Numbered from the stretch's first letter, positions 16,645 through 24,975 are shown. The stretch is 64,000 nt of DNA from Streptomyces caatingaensis (GCF_001187435.1 NZ_LFXA01000013.1:124001-188000), one strand, 5' to 3'. The notes: generated by a model from the sequence alone, not told the origin. Numbers and translations: made by a program.

Positions 16645-16735
16645 CTAACCGCCTATCGCGATAACCGGTTGACGGGTGTCCGCGCGGGGTGACACGCTGC
16701 CGCCTCGTAACCGGTCAACGCATTTAGGGGGTTAG
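16645..16735. promoter_or_regulatory. Repeated TAACCGGT elements in divergent promoter region
   Basis: TAACCGGTTGAC at 16662-16673 and TAACCGGTCAAC at 16708-16719 lie between the CGNR regulator and the MFS gene. They are flanked by CTAACC at 16645-16650 and its complement GGTTAG at 16730-16735. GTGTC (16676-16680) and GACAC (16691-16695) form a further inverted pair between them. The arrangement looks like an operator region for the CGNR protein. This is inference from position only. Confidence 0.45.
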
Positions 16736-16736
16736 C

Positions 16737-17972
16737 GTGAGCAGTGTGCGGGCGGTATCCGTCGCCGACGGGTCCCGGAACTCCGTCGTCCTGTTGGTGT
16801 TCACCGCGGTCACCAATCTCGCCGACGGCATCACCAAGATCGCACTGCCGCTGCTGGCCACCAGGCTGACCTCGTCGCCGTTGGCGGTCTCGGCCGTCTC
16901 GCTCGCCCTGACGCTGCCCTGGCTGCTGACCGCCCTGCACATCGGCGCGCTCGTCGACCGCGCGGACCGGCGCCGCCTCCTGTGGCTCGCCGACGGCGTA
17001 CGCCTGCTCGCCGTCGGCGTGCTGGGCGTGCTGACCGCCGCGGGGCGCGGCGGTATCACGGCCCTCGTCCTCGCCGCCCTGGCGCTCGGCGTCGCCGAGG
17101 TCGTCGCGCTCACCTCGGCGGCGGCCCTGGTGCCCGCGCTCGTCCCCCGGGACCGGCGCGCCCGCGTCAACGCCTGGATCGCCGGGGCCGAGACGGCCGC
17201 CAACGAGTTCGGCGGGCCCTTCCTCGGCGGGCTGCTCTTCGCGGCCGGGGCGGCGGTCGCCCTCGGTGCCGCGTGGACGGCCTACCTCGGAGCGACCTGT
17301 CTGCTCCTCCTGCTCGTCGGCCGCTTCCGCGCCGTCCCCCGGCACGTCCCCGGCGGCGCGCCCGGTGTGCACGGGCAGATCGGCGAAGGGCTGCGCCATC
17401 TGTGGCGGCACCCGCTGCTGAGGGTGATGTCCCTGACCCTGACGGTGCTGTGCGCCGGCTGGGGCGCCTGGACGGCCCTGATGCCCCTCGTGGCGACGGG
17501 ACGCATGGGACTGTCCGCCCGGGAGTACGGCGTCGTCGTCAGCGCCCTGGGGTGCGGCGGGCTCGCGGGCGCGTTCGCGGCCGGCGCCGTCAACCGGCTG
17601 CTCGGCCGCCGCCGGGCGCTGCTGGCCGACCTCGTCACCACGTTCGCGATGCTGGCCGTCCCGGCCCTCACGTCGAGCCTGTGGGCGGTCGCGGCCGCGG
17701 CGTTCCTCGGCGGCGCGGGGGGCACGCTGTGGACCGTCAACGCCCGCCTGATCGGCCAGAACCTCGTCCCGGAGGACATGGCCGGCCGTTACAACGGCGC
17801 GTACCGACTGCTGAGTTGGGGCGCCATGCCGGTCGGGGCGGGGCTCGTCGGGGTGCTGGCGCAGTGGCTCGGCGACCGGGTCGCGTTCCTCTTCTTCGCG
17901 GGAGGGGTCCTCGCGACCGTGCCGGTCTTCTGGCGGACGGTGACGGTCGAGGCGGTGCGGGAGGCGACGTGA
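16737..17972 (+). CDS. MFS exporter
   Basis: A 411-residue major facilitator with 12 predicted membrane helices, probably a drug or siderophore exporter (MFS_3/EntS-like). Features: the N-terminal helix VVLLVFTAVTNLADGITKIA, and the loop HIGALVDRADRRRLL between helices 2 and 3, which corresponds to motif A. The GTG start follows an AGGGGG ribosome site by six bases. It is divergent from the CGNR regulator. Substrate unknown; a siderophore is possible given the locus to the left, but no iron box precedes it. Confidence 0.87.
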   Translation: MSSVRAVSVADGSRNSVVLLVFTAVTNLADGITKIALPLLATRLTSSPLAVSAVSLALTLPWLLTALHIGALVDRADRRRLLWLADGVRLLAVGVLGVLTAAGRGGITALVLAALALGVAEVVALTSAAALVPALVPRDRRARVNAWIAGAETAANEFGGPFLGGLLFAAGAAVALGAAWTAYLGATCLLLLLVGRFRAVPRHVPGGAPGVHGQIGEGLRHLWRHPLLRVMSLTLTVLCAGWGAWTALMPLVATGRMGLSAREYGVVVSALGCGGLAGAFAAGAVNRLLGRRRALLADLVTTFAMLAVPALTSSLWAVAAAAFLGGAGGTLWTVNARLIGQNLVPEDMAGRYNGAYRLLSWGAMPVGAGLVGVLAQWLGDRVAFLFFAGGVLATVPVFWRTVTVEAVREAT

Positions 17973-18013
17973 GGTCCGGGCGGCCGCGGTCTCCCGGCCA
18001 TGGCCCGGTGTGC

Positions 18014-18772
18014 TCAGCGCTGGTGGGCCTGTGTGGCCTCCTGGGCCGCCTGCCGGACGGTGGTGATCAGTTGCTGCCGGCGGGTGCGCAGGTCGTCCGG
18101 GCTGACGCACAGGGAGACGGAACCGATCACGGTCCCGTCCGCGCCGAGGACCGGCGAGGCCAGGCAGGCCAGTCCCTCCTGGGCCTCCTCCAGGTCGAGG
18201 GCGACGCCGGTCCTGCGGATCTGCCGCAGTTCCCCGTCGAGCCGCTCGGCGGAGGCGATGGTGTTCGGGGTGAACCGGCGCAGTCCGGGCTCCTCGAGGT
18301 AGCGGCGGCGGGCGGCCGGCGCGGCGGAGGCCAGTGCGATCTTGCCGTGGGCCCAGGCGTGGCTGCGCGGGTCGACGCCGACGGCGAGGTCGGGCCCGTC
18401 GTCGCCGTCGACGGCGGCGGTCCTGATGTCCGCGATCAGCAGGCCGTCGCCCTGGTAGGCGACGTAGTTGGCCGAGGCGCGGGTGGCGTGCCGCAGCCGC
18501 GCCAGCAGCCCGTGGATGCCGTCGTCCAGGCCCATCTGGTGCTGGAAGGAGCGGTGGAGGGCGGAGATCCGGTAGCCGAGGATGTACCCGCCGTCGCGGC
18601 GGACGAGGTAGCCGCGCTCGGTGAGCGGGGTGAGCAGGGTGTAGACGGTGGAGAGGGCGCAGCCGAGGCTGCGGGCCAGGGCCTTGGCCGATACGGGAGC
18701 GGCCGCGCGGCCGACGATGTCCAGCACCTCGAGGGTGCGGTCCGCTGCCCGGGGTCCGGTCTGACCTGGCAT
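18014..18772 (-). CDS. IclR-family transcriptional regulator
   Basis: A 252-residue regulator with an N-terminal winged helix (residues about 8-65, including AKALARSLGCALSTVYTLL) and a C-terminal IclR effector-binding domain (YQGDGLLIADIRTAAV, ASPVLGADGTVIGSVSLCV). IclR proteins usually control nearby catabolic genes in response to a small molecule. The start is the ATG at 18772. Longer upstream frames on the same strand run antisense to coding-quality sequence. Likely target: the reductase/monooxygenase pair upstream. Confidence 0.92.
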   Translation of the reverse strand: MPGQTGPRAADRTLEVLDIVGRAAAPVSAKALARSLGCALSTVYTLLTPLTERGYLVRRDGGYILGYRISALHRSFQHQMGLDDGIHGLLARLRHATRASANYVAYQGDGLLIADIRTAAVDGDDGPDLAVGVDPRSHAWAHGKIALASAAPAARRRYLEEPGLRRFTPNTIASAERLDGELRQIRRTGVALDLEEAQEGLACLASPVLGADGTVIGSVSLCVSPDDLRTRRQQLITTVRQAAQEATQAHQR

Positions 18773-18854
18773 GACGCCTGCTCCTTTTCGTTCTTCACCG
18801 TCCGGTTCCAGTGTGCCTGGGCCCGGATCGGGCCGGTCACCGGCCCCGGTGGGC

Positions 18855-18881
18855 GGGGGCCGGTCCCGGGTGCCGGCCCCC
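18855..18881 (-). terminator. Hairpin after the ABM monooxygenase gene
   Basis: GGGGGCCGG at 18855-18863 pairs with CCGGCCCCC at 18873-18881. It lies 14 bases past the stop of the minus-strand ABM gene and before the IclR gene, so it probably ends the AKR-ABM transcript. Confidence 0.5.
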
Positions 18882-18894
18882 GCGGCGGGTGGCG

Positions 18895-19227
18895 TCAGGC
18901 CTCGCGCGGGGAGAGCTCGCCCATCAGGTCCCAGCCGTGGCGGTCGGGCAGCTCGACGCTGATGATCTTGGGCTTTGCGGCGATGGCGTAGGAGAGGTCC
19001 TCCATGGCCTGCCGGAAGTGCGCGGACTCCACGTGCTCGCGGCCCGCCTCGGCGTCGCGGAAGCCCTCCACCAGGACGTACTCGTTGGGGTCGTCGACGC
19101 TGCGGGACCACTCGTAGAAGAGGTTGCCCGGCTCGGCGCGGGTGGCCTCGGTGAAGTCGCGGACGATGTCGAGCCACTCCTCGCTGCGCTCGGGGCGGAC
19201 GGGGAACTTGACGGTGATGAAGATCAT
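18895..19227 (-). CDS. ABM-domain monooxygenase (putative quinol monooxygenase)
   Basis: A 110-residue single-domain protein of the antibiotic-biosynthesis-monooxygenase fold (YgiN/ActVA-Orf6-like). Family features are the MIFITVKFPV first strand, EPGNLFYEWSRSVDDPNEYVLVEGF, and the histidine-containing HVESAHF. These are cofactor-free dimers that oxidise quinol-like substrates, though many have unknown roles. It lies 37 bases after the aldo/keto reductase on the same strand, so the two probably form an operon, with the IclR gene downstream. Confidence 0.88.
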   Translation of the reverse strand: MIFITVKFPVRPERSEEWLDIVRDFTEATRAEPGNLFYEWSRSVDDPNEYVLVEGFRDAEAGREHVESAHFRQAMEDLSYAIAAKPKIISVELPDRHGWDLMGELSPREA

Positions 19228-19264
19228 GAGCTGTCTTTCGTGCTGGGGTGCGGGCGGGGTGGAG

Positions 19265-20104
19265 TCAGTTGGCGTCGAAGGTGTCCGGGTCGGGGCCCAG
19301 CCGGGTGCCGTTGTCGAGCGCGGCCAGCGCGGCGAGGTCCTCCTCGTCCAGTGCGAAGCCGAGGACGTCGATGTTCTCGCGGATGCGGGAGGGCGTGGCC
19401 GACTTGGGGATGACGACGTTGCCGAGCTGGAGGTGCCAGCGCAGGACGATCTGGGCGGGGGTCCGGCCGTGCTTGTCCGCGATCCGGGCGAGGGCCGGGG
19501 CGTCGAGCAGCTTGCCCTGGCCGAGGGGCGACCACGCCTCGGTGGCGATGCCGAGTTCGGCGTGCAGGGACCGCAGCTCGGCCTGCTGGAGCCAGGGGTG
19601 CAGCTCGATCTGGTTGACGGCCGGGACGGTGTCGGTCTCGGCGACCAGCCTGCGCAGGTGCGCCGGCTGGAAGTTGCTGACACCGATCGCGCGGGCGCGG
19701 CCGCTGCGGGCGATCTCCTCGAAGGCGCGCCAGATGGTGAGGTACTCGTCGCGCATCGGGTGCGGCCAGTGGATCAGGTACAGGTCCACGTACTCCAGGC
19801 CGAGGCGCTCCAGGGAGGCGTCGAACTCGCGCAGGACCAGGTCGCGGGTCCAGGTCGTGGACGCGCCGTTCCACAGCTTGGTCGTCACGAACAGCTCGTC
19901 ACGGGGGACGTCGCTCGCGGCCAGGGCGGCGCCGGTGCCCTTCTCGTTCGCGTAGACGGCGGCGGTGTCCACGCTGCGGTAGCCCTCGCGCAGGGCGGTG
20001 GAGACGGCGGTGGCCGCGCCCTCGTCGGGGATCTGGAAGACGCCGTAGCCGAGCTGCGGCATGGTGACGCCGTTGTTCAGGGTGACGGACGGAATTCCGG
20101 TCAC
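19265..20104 (-). CDS. Aldo/keto reductase
   Basis: A 279-residue NADPH-dependent reductase of the AKR family (2,5-diketo-gluconate reductase type). The catalytic residues are in GYRSVDTAAVYANEKGTG (Asp, Tyr), VTTKLWN (Lys) and YLIHWPHP (His). The NADPH phosphate-binding segment is VIPKSATPSRIRENI. It is the first gene of a short operon with the ABM protein. The physiological carbonyl substrate cannot be told from sequence. Confidence 0.92.
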   Translation of the reverse strand: MTGIPSVTLNNGVTMPQLGYGVFQIPDEGAATAVSTALREGYRSVDTAAVYANEKGTGAALAASDVPRDELFVTTKLWNGASTTWTRDLVLREFDASLERLGLEYVDLYLIHWPHPMRDEYLTIWRAFEEIARSGRARAIGVSNFQPAHLRRLVAETDTVPAVNQIELHPWLQQAELRSLHAELGIATEAWSPLGQGKLLDAPALARIADKHGRTPAQIVLRWHLQLGNVVIPKSATPSRIRENIDVLGFALDEEDLAALAALDNGTRLGPDPDTFDAN

Positions 20105-20227
20105 AGGGGATTCCTCTTTCTCACTCGTCGTGGTCGTGGTCGTTCTCGCCGCCGTGCGAAGTGGATCGTTCCGTGGGCGGCGACGGCGGTGGTGGCGGCT
20201 CGCCGGGCGCGTCGGGACCGGGCTGGT

Positions 20228-20794
20228 TCAGGCGGGGGCGGCGGCGCTGTCGCGCAGGAGCTCCACGAAGTGGCGCATCCAGCCCGCCTGGGCGTGCCAC
20301 GCCTGGGCGGAGACCATCCGGCCGTCGAGGACGACGGGCTCGTCCACGAACGTCCCGGCCCCCGCCGCCACGTCCGGCGCGCAGGCGGGCCAGCAGGTGG
20401 TGCGCCGCCCCGCCAGGACGCCGAGGGGCGCGAGCGCGACGGCCGCGTGGGAGATGTGCGCGACGGGCTTCCCCTCGTCGAAGAAGTGCCGCACGACGCG
20501 GCGGAAGTCCCCGTCGAGCCGGAGGTACTCCGGCGCGCGGCCGCCGGGGAGCACCAGCCCCGCGTAGCCGGCCGGGTCGGTCTCGCGGAAGGCGAGGTCG
20601 GCCGGCCAGGTGTGGGCCGGCTTCTCGGTGAACGTGTCGAAGCCGGCGACGCCGTCGTGGGCGACGAGCTGAAGCCGCTTGCGCGCCGGCGCGGCGATGT
20701 GCACCTCGTGGCCCTCCTCCCGGAGCCGCCAGTACGGATGGAGGACCTCCAGCACCTCACCGGCGTCACCGGTCATGATCAAAACCCTCGGCAC
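20228..20794 (-). CDS. DJ-1/PfpI-like protein with Ser at the nucleophile position
   Basis: A 188-residue class-I glutamine-amidotransferase-like protein. RVLIMTGDAGE is the first strand, YAGLVLPGGRAPEYLR carries the conserved acidic residue, and VAHISHAAVALAP is the nucleophile elbow. Family members normally have Cys there (AICHG); this one has Ser, so protease, chaperone or glyoxalase activity is doubtful. I prefer the GTG at 20794, which has a good AGGGG site before it. An ATG at 20821 in the same frame would add nine residues. Confidence 0.85.
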   Translation of the reverse strand: MPRVLIMTGDAGEVLEVLHPYWRLREEGHEVHIAAPARKRLQLVAHDGVAGFDTFTEKPAHTWPADLAFRETDPAGYAGLVLPGGRAPEYLRLDGDFRRVVRHFFDEGKPVAHISHAAVALAPLGVLAGRRTTCWPACAPDVAAGAGTFVDEPVVLDGRMVSAQAWHAQAGWMRHFVELLRDSAAAPA

Positions 20795-21033
20795 GTCATC
20801 CCCTCGTCCCTCCTGCCCCACACCACCGCCCCGTCCGAGCCGGCCCCCTCACCGTGCCCCACCCCGCCCCCGCACCGGAAACCCCGGCCCGCCCCATTCC
20901 GGCCCTGCCGGAATCAGCCCGCCGACGGATCGGAAGCCCGTCCGATCCCGGCTGTCGGTTCTCATGCAGTGCTTCGGTTTCGGGGTCCCGCCGGTATTGC
21001 TCCAGGATTGAACGCCAAGGAAGTCGCTGCTGG

Positions 21034-21255
21034 TCAGAAGGTGCGGCGTTGGCCGGGGGGTGAGTCGCCAGTTCGGTGGCCGGGGTATTCGACGCCGCAG
21101 GTCGCGCAGTGGACCCGGTAGAGGGCGCCGGCCGGTCCGAGGGAGTCGGCGGGCCGGGCGTGCAGGGGCTGGCCCTCGACGATGGCGACGAGCTTCTCCC
21201 ACGGCGTTGGGCAGGTGCAGGCGTTCGGTAACGCGTCGTCAGCCGGTGCGGTCAT
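21034..21255 (-). CDS. Small cysteine-containing protein, unknown function
   Basis: A 73-residue protein with two CxC/CxxC pairs (CTCP near residue 13 and HCATCG near residue 50) that could bind zinc. The ATG overlaps the stop of the upstream frameshifted gene (ATGA), so the two were once a translationally coupled pair. I do not recognise a family. Small proteins of this type are common in integrated elements of Streptomyces, which fits the recombinase nearby. Confidence 0.6.
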   Translation of the reverse strand: MTAPADDALPNACTCPTPWEKLVAIVEGQPLHARPADSLGPAGALYRVHCATCGVEYPGHRTGDSPPGQRRTF

Positions 21256-21652
21256 GCGGTGCTCCCGTCTTCGGTGGGGTCGTCGGGGCTGGTGGCCCGC
21301 CACTCGCGGGGCTTGAGGCCGGTGGCGTGCTGGACGTCGGCGACCTCTTCGTGGTCGTACGCGGTGCGGACGCCGTAGATGGACATGCCGGCCGCCGCGG
21401 CGAGGTCGGCGAGTTTGTAGGGGCGGGGCCGGGTGAACTCGCGTCCGTACGCGGCGAGGCGGCGGATCTCGGCTTCGGCGGCGTCGCGGCGCCGGCGGGC
21501 GGCGGCGATCGCCGACAGCAGCGGCTCGTTCGCCTCCGGCTCGGCGTCCGCGGCGGCTTCGAGGTGGAGGACAGTCTCCTGGCGGGCGGGTCGGCGTCGG
21601 GGCAGACGTCGTTGAAGACGTCCTCGGGGACATCGCCGGGCTCGGGCGGCAC
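21252..21652 (-). pseudogene. Frameshifted small gene next to a recombinase
   Basis: Coding-quality sequence runs in two frames. From the GTG at 21652 one frame reads VPPEPGDVPEDVFNDVCPD with C or G at nearly all third positions; it degrades near 21575, where a second frame takes over (ETVLHLEAAADAEPEANEP) and continues to the stop at 21252. The C-terminal part contains ADLAAAAGMSIYGVRTAYD, which looks like a helix-turn-helix. A single indel near 21575 would join the two halves into a protein of about 130 residues. It may be a true pseudogene or a sequencing error. Confidence 0.55.
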
Positions 21653-21668
21653 TTCTGCCGGTTCTCAT

Positions 21669-21957
21669 AAACGGGGGTCCTTTGTTCGTACAAGATCATC
21701 CGAGAGGCGGAAGAACGCTCCGGGCCGCAATTCGGTTCGCACAACCCGTTCTCACTCAAAAGTGGAACCCACCCCCTTCTGAGAAATGTTTGTGACAAGG
21801 TCCGTGCGGGCATGACGGGCCCTCAAACCGCACCTCTGTCGGATGCGGACGATGTCGAGCGCACCCCTGTCCACGGTGCGGCGCCGAGCCCGGCTCACCG
21901 TGCCGCCCGCGCGGCGGCGCGGTCGCCGGCACGTACCACACCGGCCGGTTCACCAAG
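21669..21957. other. Divergent intergenic region before recombinase
   Basis: About 290 bases between the frameshifted gene and the recombinase. It is less GC-rich than its surroundings around 21670-21800, consistent with divergent promoters. In-frame sequence just upstream of the recombinase GTG (from about 21925) is coding-like, so the recombinase may start earlier. Confidence 0.4.
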
Positions 21958-22830
21958 GTGCCCCGGCTCGCGAAGCTGCTGCGCGTGCCGACCCCCGCCG
22001 ACCGGGGGCCGGGACAGCCGTGGCGGCCCGGCACCCCGCCCCCGGCGCCGGTCGACCCCGACGTGGTGAGTGCCGACATCCGGATCGGCTACGCCCGCTG
22101 CTCGACGCTCGGCCAGGAACTCGACTCGCAGCTGGACGCGCTCACCAAGCACGGCATCCCCAGGGACAAGATCTTCAGCGAGAAGATCAGCACCCGGGTG
22201 CGGGTCCGCCCCGCCTTCGAGAAGGCGCTGAAGACCGCGCGGGAGATCAAGGCCCACGCACCGCACTGCCGGGTGATCTTCACGGTGGACGAGATGAAGC
22301 GGCTGGGCCGCGACGCCGCCGAGCTCACCGCGCTCGCCGACCACCTCACCGCCCACGGCCTGGTCTTGGAGATGCTCGCCGGACCGCTGCCGGGGATGTA
22401 CGGCCCGAGCGGACCGGGGCGGCTGCTGTTCGCGTTCTTCGCGGCGATGGCGGAGACCGAGCGGGAGAACATCCGCGAGTCGACGCTGGAGGGGCTCGAT
22501 GCCGCAGCCCGCAAGGGCAAGCACGGCGGCCGGCCACCGGTCATCACCGACGACATGCTCCACACCGTGCTGCGGCGCCGCGCGGGCGGCGAGTCCGTCG
22601 AGCAGATCCAGCCCGACCTGATCATCCCCACCGGCAAACGCAAGGGAGCCAACCCCTCCGTCGCCAGCATCTACCGGGCGCTCGCCGAGCACGCCAAGCG
22701 CGAGGCGTACCCGGAGGCTGTCGCCCAGGCCCGCGCCGACTTCGCCGTCATGCAAAACGCCAGGCAGGCAGATGCCGACGTCCCCGGCCCCCGCCCGGCC
22801 GCAGTACCAGACCCCGCCAGCGCGCGCTGA
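21958..22830 (+). CDS. Serine recombinase (resolvase/invertase family)
   Basis: A 290-residue site-specific recombinase. The catalytic domain starts near residue 40: RIGYARCSTLGQELDSQLDAL with the nucleophilic Ser, then DEMKRLGRDAAEL with the conserved Arg, and MAETERENIRESTLEG at the E helix. The C-terminal part has KGKHGGRPPVI and a helix-turn-helix-like region (NPSVASIYRALAEH). The GTG at 21958 is the annotated start, but homologous-looking sequence continues upstream in frame. Typical of Tn3-type resolvases and invertases; the nearby Tn3 transposase fragment at 29.7 kb does not seem to belong to the same unit. Confidence 0.85.
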   Translation: MPRLAKLLRVPTPADRGPGQPWRPGTPPPAPVDPDVVSADIRIGYARCSTLGQELDSQLDALTKHGIPRDKIFSEKISTRVRVRPAFEKALKTAREIKAHAPHCRVIFTVDEMKRLGRDAAELTALADHLTAHGLVLEMLAGPLPGMYGPSGPGRLLFAFFAAMAETERENIRESTLEGLDAAARKGKHGGRPPVITDDMLHTVLRRRAGGESVEQIQPDLIIPTGKRKGANPSVASIYRALAEHAKREAYPEAVAQARADFAVMQNARQADADVPGPRPAAVPDPASAR

Positions 22831-23126
22831 CCGCTTCCAGCAGGATGCCGGCGCCACCCTGCGCGGCCGGGGCGGACCTCGGTTCGCATCGAGCGGCTCG
22901 CCGCACTCGGCCGGATCTACCTCCAGGCCGTGGCCACCGACAACAAGCGCCTGCTGTGCCCGGTCTGCGGGCACATGACCCACGCGGCCGGCTCCCGGCG
23001 CCGGGACAGTACATACAGTTCCGCGAAGTGCCGTGACAGTGCTTTCCGCCGCCGGAGGCGCTGGGCGTTGCGTGACGTCCAGGCGTCGGGAAAAGGGGTC
23101 GTACCGGCGGGTGCGACGCGTTGACG
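22831..23126 (+). pseudogene. Degenerate region with zinc-ribbon remnant
   Basis: After the recombinase stop, sequence from about 22890 to 23000 reads in frame as LLCPVCGHMTHAAGSRRR preceded by coding-quality codons but with no convincing start, and it soon loses coding character. It looks like the remnant of a small zinc-ribbon protein gene. An inverted repeat, GCGTGACGTC at 23070-23079 and GACGTCACGC at 23123-23132, follows. Confidence 0.35.
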
Positions 23127-23132
23127 TCACGC
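23070..23132. repeat. Perfect 10-base inverted repeat
   Basis: GCGTGACGTC at 23070-23079 and its exact complement at 23123-23132 are separated by 43 bases. Extending outward gives 12 matches in 13. The right arm overlaps the stop region of the minus-strand gene downstream of the deformylase. It could be a recombination site, an operator or a relic of an element end. Confidence 0.5.
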
Positions 23133-23356
23133 GACGCCGAGCGCGTGCAGGACGGCCCGCGCGAGGCCGGGTGTCCATGGGAGTCCGGCCCGCTGCTGCG
23201 GCCGACTCCTTGGGCCAGTTGCCGGAGGCGGTACAGGTCGATGGTTCGTACGCCGCCGCTCGTGGGGGTGTGCACCAGGCCGTCCTCGCCGTGGCGGGCC
23301 TGGAGCCCGTATACGCCCGTCTCGACCCAGTTCGTCACGTCCCTGCGCACGATCAT
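23127..23356 (-). pseudogene. Small gene after def, apparently frameshifted
   Basis: Begins 16 bases after the deformylase stop with MIVRRDVTNWVETGVYGLQ and reads well to LRQLAQGVGRSSG. From about 23190 good codon usage moves to another frame ending ARAVLHALGVA with a stop at 23127. Joined, it would be about 75 residues. I do not recognise the family. It appears to be the third gene of the regulator-deformylase operon. A one-base indel near 23190 would explain the break. Confidence 0.45.
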
Positions 23357-23371
23357 GCCTGGGACCGGGGG

Positions 23372-23941
23372 CTACTGGTCGTACGCCCACTCGCGGCCGG
23401 TCTGCCGGTACTCCTCCACCGGGATCGGCTCGACACCGGGGCGCATGCGGGCCGTGTAGAGGAGGCCGTCGAGGTGGTCGATCTCGTGGGCGACGAGCCG
23501 GGCGAGCCCGCGTTCGTACACCGTGGTGACCTCGGTGCCGTCCAGCTCGGTGGCCACCACCGTGATCACCAGGGGGCGCGGGACCATGCCGCGGACGTCG
23601 AAGAACGACAGGCACCCCTCGAACTGCTCGTCCATCTCCTCGGAGCGCGCGGTGATGCGCGGGTTGAGCAGGACGATCGCCGCGGCGGCGGGGCCGGCGG
23701 GCTGGACGACGGCCGCCGCCCGGTCGATGCCGATCTGCGGGGCCGCGATCCCCATGCCCTTGGCGAAGGGGTGCACGCGCGCGATCCGCTCCATCGCCGC
23801 GAAGAGCGTCTCGACGGTTTGCTCGGCGGTGTCCTTCTCGTCCGGCAGGTCGAAGGGGTGGGCGGCCTCGGCGAGGACGGGGGCACCGTACTGCACGACG
23901 CCGAGGTCACGCATCTGCTCGCTGGGCCGCACCGTGGTCAC
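23372..23941 (-). CDS. def: Peptide deformylase
   Basis: Removes the formyl group from N-formyl-methionine of new proteins; a metallohydrolase of 189 residues. All three motifs are present: GMGIAAPQIG, EGCLSF (metal Cys), and HEIDHLDG (two metal His and the catalytic Glu). The GTG start overlaps the stop of the upstream HTH regulator gene (GTGA), so the two are co-translated. Streptomycetes usually have several def copies; one tied to an XRE-type regulator in an accessory region is probably not the housekeeping copy. Confidence 0.92.
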   Translation of the reverse strand: MTTVRPSEQMRDLGVVQYGAPVLAEAAHPFDLPDEKDTAEQTVETLFAAMERIARVHPFAKGMGIAAPQIGIDRAAAVVQPAGPAAAAIVLLNPRITARSEEMDEQFEGCLSFFDVRGMVPRPLVITVVATELDGTEVTTVYERGLARLVAHEIDHLDGLLYTARMRPGVEPIPVEEYRQTGREWAYDQ

Positions 23942-24912
23942 CTGAACTCCTCGTGAGTCGCGTCGCGTTCGCCGTTCGCGCGGAATCGCCACTCCAGACG
24001 GTACCGGGCGTGCAGGGGCGGTGTGGAGGTCGTCCAGGAGAACAGCCTGGTGCCGTTCTCGTCCCTGCGGACGGGGGCGGTCCGCAGCGGGGACGCCTCG
24101 GCGGTCATCGACGTCTCGGTGCCCCAGACCACCGGGTCGAGGGCGGCGGGGAAGGCGAGCTGGACCTCCAGGTGCTCGGTCGGCAGGCGGACGGCCCGCT
24201 GGAACCACCGGCCCCATTTCTCGTCCCCGACCGCGTACGCGTACTCGATCCACACGGACTCGCCGGGGTAGAGGGGGAAGCGGCCCTGGCCGTTCTCGAA
24301 CAGTAGCCAGACCTCCTTGAAGGCGTCGCGGTCGTGCTTGGCCTCCCACCGCATCGCCTCGCCCCGGCACGTCGCGCTCAGCTCGAGCTCCTCCCAGGTC
24401 AGCGGGTGGGTGCGGTAGTGCGCGTTGGACCGCTCCGGCTCGCCGGGGTAGCGGTCGACGCTGATGCGGATGAGGTAGCGGGTGACCGGCTCGGTGCCGG
24501 TGTTCCGCAGCAGCCGGCGCATCGTCAGGCGGTACAGGCGCCCGTCGTAGTCGAGCCGGGCGGCGTCGTGCTCGACTACGAGCGCGGAGCCCGACGCGTA
24601 CGGCTGCTCGGCCACTGCCTGCGGGGCCCTCGGCGCCATCCGCCCGTTGCGGGTTTTGGCCGCTTCGTAGTCGCACCACCGCTTCCAGATGGCCTTGCCG
24701 GCACCGAGGGCCTCGTCCGCCCGCCGCGCGAAGTCCTCGGTCGGCTTGTGCCGTCCGGACTCCACGTGGCTGACGTACGACGGATCGAAGCTCATCGCCG
24801 CCGCGAGCGCCCGTTTCGACAGGCCCCTCACTTCGCGCCAGTAGGCGGTCTCGGCCGCGAACGCCTCGGCCGCCTGCTCCGTGGTCATCGCATCGTGCTG
24901 TTCCTCCATCAA
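23938..24912 (-). CDS. XRE-family helix-turn-helix regulator
   Basis: A 324-residue regulator. Residues about 25-80 form an XRE helix-turn-helix (LSKRALAAAMSFDPSYVSHV, then ESGRHKP). The rest (about 100-320) is a large beta-rich domain of unknown role with RLTMRRLLRNTGTEPVTRYL and WLLFENGQGRFPLYPGESVW, common in actinobacterial regulators. It overlaps def by four bases. A direct repeat (GTGAGTGA twice, 11 bases apart) lies 34 bases upstream and is a likely autoregulatory operator shared with the divergent glycosyltransferase operon. A second ATG one codon later could also serve as start. Confidence 0.85.
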   Translation of the reverse strand: MMEEQHDAMTTEQAAEAFAAETAYWREVRGLSKRALAAAMSFDPSYVSHVESGRHKPTEDFARRADEALGAGKAIWKRWCDYEAAKTRNGRMAPRAPQAVAEQPYASGSALVVEHDAARLDYDGRLYRLTMRRLLRNTGTEPVTRYLIRISVDRYPGEPERSNAHYRTHPLTWEELELSATCRGEAMRWEAKHDRDAFKEVWLLFENGQGRFPLYPGESVWIEYAYAVGDEKWGRWFQRAVRLPTEHLEVQLAFPAALDPVVWGTETSMTAEASPLRTAPVRRDENGTRLFSWTTSTPPLHARYRLEWRFRANGERDATHEEFR

Positions 24913-24945
24913 GGCCCCCGCCCGGCTGGCTGGTTGATGACGAAC

Positions 24946-24975
24946 GTGAGTGAACCGTGAGTGAGGTCAGTTCAC
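24946..24975. promoter_or_regulatory. Direct repeat operator between XRE and glycosyltransferase genes
   Basis: GTGAGTGA at 24946-24953 and again at 24957-24964, one helical turn apart. GTGAAC (24950-24955) also has its complement GTTCAC at 24970-24975. The site lies in the 145-base gap between the divergent XRE gene (start 24912) and the glycosyltransferase operon (start 25058). Confidence 0.5.

Noticed and set aside
20822..21033. Possible tRNA or attachment site in the gap after the DJ-1-like gene
   Set aside because: No cloverleaf-like pairing, T-loop or anticodon arrangement could be found, and no repeat of this segment near the recombinase.
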